Source: Membranipora membranacea (Eukaryota > Bryozoa > Gymnolaemata > Cheilostomatida > Membraniporidae). From it: 60,000 nucleotides of DNA. The position numbers and the translations under genes are program-made. The first letter of the stretch is position 1. Each line of letters starts with the position of its first letter. Below, piece by piece: positions 53,513-60,000 of the stretch. The notes beneath the pieces are model-generated. The model saw nothing but the letters and a program-made list of their open reading frames with translations. It made no database searches and was not told where the DNA came from. Location of the stretch: NCBI GenBank assembly GCA_914767715.1, contig OU612075.1, forward strand, positions 9,550,001 through 9,610,000, given 5' to 3'.

Positions 53513-54645
53513 TATCGGAGAAATGAGGCCGAAAAGGCTGTTTTTAGCAAAGTGGATTGCTGTGTTAAATTGATTGCTAGAAATTTCAAAGTAAGTTATA
53601 TTTATTCTTAGAGACATAGTTCATCCTAAATTTTGGTTGAAACAAATATTTGATTCGCCCAAATTGGCTTTTTACCTCACGTCATAATGCTTGTGGATTT
53701 TTGAATTTGATGATTTAATGCGAAATTTTAAGCAGCCATTTGAGGCAGTTCAAATAAATGAGAGCCAAATAGTTTGCTGTTTTTCACTGGATTGGTGTTT
53801 AAATGACACACACCCGAAATTTCAGCAGTATGAAAAATTTATCAAGATCAGCATAGACCATCAAAGGTAGATACATTTTGCGTCATTTTTCTATAACGTC
53901 AAACATGCTGTCAAAAGGACCAGTGCTAAGGCCAGACAATTTTTTTTTAATATTCTCACATACGAAGCCGCTTTGATTATGCATAGTACAAACAGGAAAT
54001 GCCAACAGAACATGGCATTACGTTTCAGTTTTCCCCGAATTGCGCAACTCAAAACGCCCAAAAACACCTTAAAAAGCCCCTTAAATTGGCTGTTTTGGGC
54101 ATTCTGTTGCGCGCAATTTGGAGAGAACTAATGTGTAGTGCCATATTCTGTTGTTATTTCTTGTTTTTACTATGCTTGATCAAAGCGGCTTCGTATGTGA
54201 GGATGTTCAAAAATAATTTGTCTGGCCTTAGTGCTGGACCTTTTGACAGCATGTTTGACGTTAGGGAAAAATGACGCAAAATGTATCTACCTTTGATGAT
54301 CTATGCTGATCTTGATAAATTTGTTATACTGTTAAAATTTGGGGTTGTGTGTCATTTAAACAGCAATTCAGTGGAAAAAAGCAGAAAAATTGGCTCTTGT
54401 TGAATTGAACTGTCTCAAATCGGTGCTTAAAATTTCACATTATATCATCAAATTTAAAAATGCACATGCAATATGACGTGACGTAAAAAGCCACTTTGGG
54501 CTCATCAAATATTATTTTCGACCAAAATTTAGGATGAACTATGCCTCTTAGAATAAATATAATCTGTTTTGAAATTTCTAGCGATCAAGTTCACGCAGCC
54601 ATCCACTTTGCTAAAAACAGCCTTTTCGGCCTCATTTCTCCGATA
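53513..54645. mobile_element. 1.13-kb foldback element
   Basis: Long inverted repeat with arms of about 550 bp, from TATCGGAGAAATGAGGCCGA at the left to its mirror at 54645. The arms differ by scattered substitutions and small indels, and the centre near 54.07 kb is only a few tens of bases. No transposase and no clear target duplication. Short ORFs inside are chance. Confidence 0.85.
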
Positions 54646-55007
54646 AAATGACACAACGTCATCCAATAACATTTTTGATGAGCTATTAACGATCAGTAGC
54701 TCCGCAGCTTTCCAGCGATGTATAAAATGTCCAAATCGGTCGACGCTGGTATCATAACCTTAATACAACCAGCTGATCATTGCATGAGCAAATATTTCAC
54801 AGAATACTATTATTTTCAATACATTTCCTGCTTCAACCATAATAACCGTCAGATGATTTACCCTATCCTTGACGTCAATTAAACTATCTTAAAGAGAAAT
54901 ATCGGTAAACACATTGTGGCCTAATTGCGCAAACTTTCAATACTTTTTGCCTCGTCACGAGTTAAACGGTTATGTCTTCAGGTGAATTGATAGAAGTCGC
55001 ATGATTC

Positions 55008-55987
55008 ATGGAGGATCAGCAGCTACTCTCTTTTGTCTGCTCACAATCACACGACATAGCTGCTGCTGATGCTCAATACCATATCTCATGTAGGAGCAAA
55101 TGTGTTATGGCATACAAGAGGAGGCTTGAGAAACTTCAAACCTGCTTCACTGTAAGTATCGATAAAGCAAGCAGATATTATCAAATTGATAAGATTAAAG
55201 AACCTGTCCATAAGACTTACTTCTGCTTTAAAACTTGGGTGTTATCAACATTATATGTCAGGTGGTATGTAGGATACCGGCAGTCTCCATTAGTTTAAGC
55301 ACCCTAATAAATGTTGCCAGAAGTGGAGCTAGTGGCATTTTAGTATCAATTTACTCTATTTTCTCTTATTGGAGGTCGATAGCAAAAACGCCACTAGCTC
55401 AATTTTTGGCATACCTTAATCTAGTGGTACATGCATGTATTGTTTGCTTTTCTCAAACCAGGTCTGAAGTAGAAGAAAGATCTTAAGCCAATGATGACCA
55501 CATCACTGCTCTGCAGCTGCTAGGAAAGGAGTTTGCTCTCTCCTCACCGTGCATTGTGTATTGTGCATTGTATGGTAGCAGCGCTTCAAACATCAATGAT
55601 GCTCGATTTGATGCATTCAAGAATGGTACAACTGAGAAAGCTCTACCACCGAACGCTGATTGCTTACTACTGCACACCAAACGAGCAAACTATCAGTCCA
55701 AAATCTGGCTTTCGGCTCTTCAACCAATGATCGCAGCTGAAAATCCTGATGGCAATGGATGGGAAGAGGAAGGAGGAGATCTAAAGATTAAATGGATGGA
55801 TGGCCAGCCCAAATCAATAATGAAAACCACGAAATGTCAATGCAAGGCAAACCCATGCACTGCAAACCGATGCTCATGTTTGAAAGGAGGAATGAAGTGC
55901 ACAGCCCTCTGTGCTTGCCGTGACTGTAACAACCGCAGTGTCGCTATGGACAGTGAGGAGGAAAGTGATGACGATGATGAATTATGA
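55008..55987 (+). pseudogene. CXC-domain (tesmin/TSO1-like) protein fragment, probably element-derived
   Basis: Two open pieces. The first (55008-55151) has AADAQYHISCRSKC, the His/Cys motif often seen ahead of this family, and ends at a strong donor ACT|GTAAGTATC. The second (from about 55488 to TGA 55985-55987) has HTKRANYQSKIW and the Cys-rich CQCKANPCTANRCSCLKGG / CTALCACRDCNN typical of the CXC fold, then an acidic tail. The pieces do not join in phase at any acceptor I can see, and a stop lies just upstream of the second, so the copy looks broken. The family is multicopy in many invertebrates and probably linked to mobile elements. Confidence 0.6.
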
Positions 55988-55989
55988 CT

Positions 55990-58370
55990 ATGCATTGGTA
56001 GCAGCGTATGCATGTTATGTGATTGAACCTTTGTTTTTGAGGTAGTTAGTCGTATAATATTATTTTGCGTAGGTCGTCAGTACATATTCTAAAAAGTTAC
56101 AGTATGGACAGCTGCATTTGCGAATAATATCAGTACAGGTACTCTCATGTATATATTTGTAGCCTATAGTTATTATATTTATAATAGTATGTGGCCACTT
56201 TTCAGGTACAGCACATATACTCTGGGTCATTTACTAATCGCATGGGTTTTTCAATTTGTCAGAAATACACCAGTGCATTCCGAAAATGGTTAAATTGATA
56301 AAACTAGGAGTTTTCTCCTCCGACTATGCAAAAAGAAACGATGATACATGCCATATATTGTAAAATCAAATCAAAAAATATAAAGGCCAAAGTAGTCAAA
56401 TGCAAATTCTAACACTTTAGATATTTATATATAATATAAGGGGGACAAACGCTGACGCTGCCTCTCTCGGTGACACTTTTATTACGGTACATGATGTTGG
56501 CTGTAATTAGCATAAAAAATTACCCCAGAAAAGATTAAAACAAAGTATATACTCATTTTTTTCTGCAAGAGGAAAATTTTGAACACTTTTGAGCCATCTG
56601 ACAATAGACTATGGTTATACACAGACCGACTGGTGCCATTTTGCAAGACCTACCAAAGAACAATGGAACAAAACACAAGTCATGCTGACTTACCCTGTGG
56701 AAAGTGCAAACGAAAGCTCTCTTTATGACGATCCCTGGTATAGCCTTGAGCGATTCCATAATGTAGTGTCGTGATAATAGAGTTTGAAGTAAAATCTGCT
56801 TTCTCCAGATATATGTGATTGTGATTGCTTCAGTGATGCATGACTTCACTAGTACTCCTAGTTTTGCAGGCTCTTGGACATTGTCTCATCAGACCTAACA
56901 AATGAGTTTTGTAGGAGATTCCTCTATCCTCAGCGAGTATCGAATTTAATCTTTTTGAATATCAATTTTGATTTCAAAGTTTTTTTATCAATAATAGTTC
57001 AGTGCAGCTATTATATCAAAGGTCTACTCAGTCAGTGTTCTTAACCTTGGTCTCTCCGTGGTGCCTACTAAGTTGCTGCAAGAAGCTAGTGTATTTCCTT
57101 CTCGCATCGCTATAAGACAGGTTGGTCTGTATTTTGAATACAACCTGTCAAACCGCAGCGATCTGATAATGACAAATGCATTTTATATGCAAGCTCTGCG
57201 CAAATCCAGATTGATTATGACCCTTGTACAATCATGTGTGTATATATCGCAAGCCTTATCTAGCACATTTGTCTATCTGAGATAACTGGACTTTTATATT
57301 TGAACTTTTTTATATTGTGAATGGAAATTAATTGCATTTTGTGTGAGATGACACTTTGTCACGCTGGCCAATTGAGATACATTGAACAGCCACTGCTTGG
57401 GACAAATGGTTTTTAAATTTTAAATTTCTTCATTATTTGTTGACAAATTTATATTCTGCTGTAAAGCGCAATATATTTGAACAAATTGCACGCTCATCTC
57501 GTATGGAAAGGTAACTCCAAATAATAACAAAAATGTTAAGAACAGCAGTTTTGGCAGGTTGGCTATGTCGAAAGGTCGCCAGGGTAGCCGGGTAGAAGGT
57601 ATCCTTAACTTGAACATTCAACCATTCTTGTAGTCGCAGCAGTGTTGACAAAGGGAGTCAAACTGTTCAACAATTACCTAATGGTGGAGGAGGGGAGCGG
57701 GCCGTCAAGCTGCAGGTTCGGCTGGCGGAGGCTTTGTGGGTTTTGTGGGTTGTCGGAAAGGTCTCAGCTTTGATTAATTGGCTGGTCGCCTCTGTAGTCT
57801 TGACCTCTCTGGCATAGACTATCAAACCACACCGCTGCATTTTTTATCTTAATTTTTAATTCATTTTTTCGCTAGAAATTTTCAAGCAGACACCAACAAC
57901 AAAAAATATCAAAACTTTGTCGCGATTTTTGTGTAATGGTCTGTTGACTCTAACATTGAGACAGTATGTGAAGACCTACAAATGGCATGCATCATCTACT
58001 ACCAAAACAAACAATCCCAGCATCAACATGTGCTGGCTAAACACCGATCATCAACACGACACCGTGCGCAAGCAGTAGTAATGCTACCATATCTCGCCAC
58101 ACTGTTCTTGCTAGCAAATGTCTGCAGTAAGGCAAATTGCTAAAATGATTGTGATTTATGACAATGGAAATCGGCAGCCAACGCTAAATTTCTATTATTG
58201 TAAATCAGAAAAATATAATACATTTTCAATGTATTCAGATTGATATATATACTTTACTTTTTATTGGCATCAAAAGTCATCTCATTCGAAATGTTTTGCA
58301 CTCAGTGCCAGAAAACAATTTTTTTTTATAACAAAAAAGAGAAACAGAAGGGAAATAATATCATCAATGA
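55990..58370. other. Intergenic apart from the orphan FUT leader
   Basis: AT-rich. ORFs near 57.06 and 57.42-57.65 kb have no family features or splice support. The last 170 bp are probably the 3' tail of the LINE. Confidence 0.45.
56694..56727 (-). promoter_or_regulatory. Orphan FUT-type leader/promoter
   Basis: On the minus strand: CGTCATAAAGAGAGCTTTCG, then TGCACTTTCCACAGG|GTAAGTCAGC. It matches the FUT-A/B/C leaders but with CATAAAG in place of TATAAAA. The nearest FUT main exon on this strand is FUT-E, 6.4 kb downstream; the intervening foldback, MITE and CXC fragment would then be intron insertions. It could also be a relic. Confidence 0.4.
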
Positions 58371-58376
58371 TGTTGG

Positions 58377-60000
58377 TCAAGTCGATAATATGTGGTTGAA
58401 AAGTAAAGTTTTGAATGAACTGAACTTCTCTTTAGATCTCAAATGTAACGGTAAAGAATTGTATGTAGCAGAAACTTTGTATCTTAGATTGTCTGTATGA
58501 TATAAAAGTAAATGTTTATCACGAAAATTGAACTTGGTAGTGTTTTTAAATCCTCTATATATAAATGGAGGTGTTAAAAAATTGTTTATCTTATGCGCAA
58601 AAAGTGAAGTGAAATAACAAACAAGCTTAGGAAGAGGTAGGAGTTGTAATGGTTGTGTAATGGATTTGGTTGAAATGAGATAATATGGGATGTAATGCAC
58701 ATTGGCGATAATGCGTAAAGCCCGTTTTTGCAACAAAAATAATCTATTGAGGGCATTATTGCAGGACAAGTTGCCAATGGATACCATATATAAGGTGACA
58801 ATAGATAAACTGGAAGTAAAATGTGCGGGCACTTGCTATATCCAAGAAGTATCTCAAATTTTGAAGTAGGTAAACATTCCGTTGTACCTTTTTATATACA
58901 TACTCTAGATGATCCTGCCATGAAAGCGAGTCATTCAACACAAAACCCAGAAGCCTTGTAGTTCTCTGTCTGTTTAGTTTTTCATGCCCTATGTACAGTT
59001 CCAGGTCATAAAGCGGATCTGAGATGTTAAGTAGCATGTAATGAGATTTCTGAACATTTATAACCATCCGGTTACGATTGCACCAATCCAAAATGCCACT
59101 TAAATCTTCAGATGCCTTTGCCTTTAGTTGCTGAAGGTTTTTATTAGATGACAGGAACACTGTATCATCAGCATATGCATATGATGATGAGTCTGATTTT
59201 GATGAAGTTAATAAATCATTTATGAAGATGAGAAACAAAGTTGGTGCTAGGATTGAACCTTGAGGGACCCCTATTGTGATAGGCAATCTACAAGATTCAA
59301 TATTATTGAGTTTAACAAACTGCCTTCTGTCTGTCAGAAAGGTGTCAAGAAGTTTTAACATATTTCCTCCGATGCCGCAAGCCTTCAACTTGTTGTGTAG
59401 TAAAACATGGGATACACAGTCAAATGCCTTTTTAAAATCCAGAAAAAGTAATGTCATAACATTTCCATTAATTTTCTCCACCAAAGAGTCTGAAATAATT
59501 TTAAATAAACTGTCTGAACAAGAATGGCCTTTTCTAAATCCACATTGAAGCTCATGGATGATTTTGTTCTTAGTGAGATATTCTTGCAGATGGTGATTTA
59601 TGTGTTTCTCAAATATTTTTGAAAGAACAGGCAAGACTGAAATTGGCCTATAATTTGATGGGTTATTTATATCCCCAGATTTATGTATTGGTGAAACTCG
59701 AGCTAGTTTCCATGTTGAAGGGAACTGTCCTTTGCTTAAAACCCTGTTAAACATATCGGTGACAATATCCACAATATAAGGCCAAACAAGCTTCAACATC
59801 TTCACTGTAATTCTGTCAGGTCCTGTACTTTTACTATCAGGAATGTGGAACAATATTCTTGTACATGTGAAAGGGGTGAATTGTGGTATGTCTGTCAAAT
59901 TATGTTTGGATACGGGGAATGTCATCTCATCTGTTACAACAAGGTTCTTTGTGATTGATTTTGCAATGGATGTGAAATGGCTGTTAAATTGATCTGCACT
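58377..60000 (-). mobile_element. Non-LTR retrotransposon (LINE), 3' part, frameshifted
   Basis: Reverse transcriptase of the CR1/L2/Jockey-like kind, running in from beyond the window edge. Visible blocks: DSKSTGPDRI, SPIHKSGDINNPSNYRPIS, LDFKKAFDCVSH (catalytic Asp), GVPQGSILAP, YAYADDTVFLSS (YADD), then the thumb (TTRLLGFVLNDSLSW) and, in another frame, NRLFLLQKRALRII and the usual C-terminal region. The main frame stops at 58756, and the C-terminal frame 58377-58832 overlaps it, so a single-base indel at about 58.76-58.83 kb breaks it. The endonuclease half lies outside the window. No poly-A tail or target duplication was identified. Confidence 0.88.

Noticed and set aside
53999-54274. 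91-codon frame on +
   Set aside because: Lies across the centre of the foldback element; the mirrored arm has no matching coding signal.

Overview
The window is eukaryotic and metazoan: spliced genes with GT-AG introns, about two-thirds A+T, many small DNA-transposon derivatives, a Ngaro-type tyrosine-recombinase retroelement and a LINE. The gene content (a RYK-type Wnt receptor and a lineage-specific array of GT10 fucosyltransferases) fits an invertebrate, possibly an early-branching marine one such as a sponge, but the sequence alone does not fix the taxon.

Layout. 1-12 kb: a RYK receptor gene on +, eleven visible coding exons (WIF domain, transmembrane segment, kinase-like domain), with its 5' end outside the window. 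Its introns carry MITEs, a 93-nt hairpin and a tRNA-like module inside a hAT MITE. 12.6-23 kb: repeated non-coding blocks, a small Cys-rich ORF and fucosyltransferase FUT-A (minus). 23-31 kb: a head-to-head partner, FUT-B (plus), which is a pseudogene. Its 5' intron holds a hAT-like element into which a nearly complete Ngaro retrotransposon has inserted. 31-36.8 kb: a segmental duplicate of 13.8-21.5 kb carrying FUT-C (minus). 37.5-44 kb: FUT-D (minus) with duplicated 3' terminal exons. 48.3-50.3 kb: FUT-E (minus). 50.3-58.3 kb: mostly repeats, including a 1.1-kb foldback element and a fragment of a CXC-domain gene. 58.4-60 kb: the 3' half of a frameshifted LINE.

How the genes relate. The FUT genes share one architecture: a short leader exon just downstream of a TATA-like box, a large exon starting at the ATG (transmembrane anchor, stem, GT10 catalytic domain) and a separate Cys-rich C-terminal exon joined in phase 1. 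They would act in the Golgi, adding fucose to glycans. They differ mainly in stem length, which follows the number of copies of an internal stem repeat. Empty-site comparison between the two duplicated blocks shows that two MITEs inserted into the FUT-A intron in one copy only.

The most interesting items are: a RYK that keeps the catalytic residues vertebrate RYK has lost; Pol III promoter-like tRNA modules carried by two unrelated MITEs; a Ngaro element whose SGNH, Gag, RT/RNase H and recombinase modules are each preceded by a 3' splice site; and the terminal-exon duplication in FUT-D.
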